A stretch of DNA of 48,096 bases from Endozoicomonas sp. ISHI1. GTDB lineage: Bacteria; Pseudomonadota; Gammaproteobacteria; Pseudomonadales; Endozoicomonadaceae. The DNA lies in assembly GCF_024606225.1 (NCBI RefSeq), contig NZ_JAGRPU010000042.1:1-48096 (forward strand). Direction: 5' to 3'. Numbering within the stretch: the first letter of the stretch is position 1. Below: more notes on the stretch, generated by a model, which saw only the letters and a list, made by a program, of their open reading frames with translations, was not told where the DNA came from and searched no databases. The letters are not shown here.

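Overview
The window is almost entirely filled by two giant, tandem, paralogous genes on the minus strand, separated by a 114-base gap. Both encode modular toxins that combine the enzymatic parts of large clostridial-type toxins (TcdA/TcdB-like glycosyltransferase, GT44, plus autoprocessing cysteine protease, C80) with a very long repeated middle region. In the copy whose end is visible, these are followed by a pore-forming segment and an RTX calcium-binding, lectin-like tail. Neither gene is complete here. No RNA genes, CRISPR arrays, insertion sequences or secretion genes are visible, and all plus-strand open frames are shadows of these two genes.

Organism: the RTX repeats, the gene style and a base composition near 50% GC (locally about 30% to over 60%) suggest a Gram-negative gammaproteobacterium. 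A host-associated marine lineage such as Endozoicomonas is my guess from general knowledge of where such giant toxins occur; nothing in the window proves it.

Layout, in the direction of transcription (right to left). Copy B runs from beyond the right edge (48096) to a TGA at 20012-20014. At least 9,360 codons are visible, and about 9,580 are expected if its N-terminus matches copy A. Its order is: N-terminal unit with 11-residue repeats; pseudo-glycosyltransferase; pseudo-C80 protease; intact glycosyltransferase (W1636, D1830-V-D1832); C80 protease with intact His/Cys (H2172, C2217); a long array of about 1,050-1,150-residue modules (one holding an amidoligase-like motif set); hydrophobic pore-forming segment (about 7039-7215); RTX repeat blocks (7320-8820); LamG-like domain (8900-9040); basic RSKR site; 121-residue tail. 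Copy A starts at ATG 19897 behind a good ribosome binding site and stays open in one frame to the left edge (6,632 codons), where its last codons still align with copy B residue 6380 or so. Its pore and RTX half should lie to the left of the window.

Residue numbers for copy B count from the codon at 48065-48067, which is not the true start (it aligns with codon 230 of copy A). Copy A numbers count from its ATG.

Working model (inference): each protein would be secreted, bind host surfaces through its RTX/LamG tail, insert its hydrophobic segment into a membrane, and release an effector glycosyltransferase by C80 self-cleavage. The first, degenerate GT-C80 pair would be structural or regulatory. 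The two paralogs share near-identical tracts but differ sharply in the active glycosyltransferase and the amidoligase-like segment, as expected if they act on different targets.
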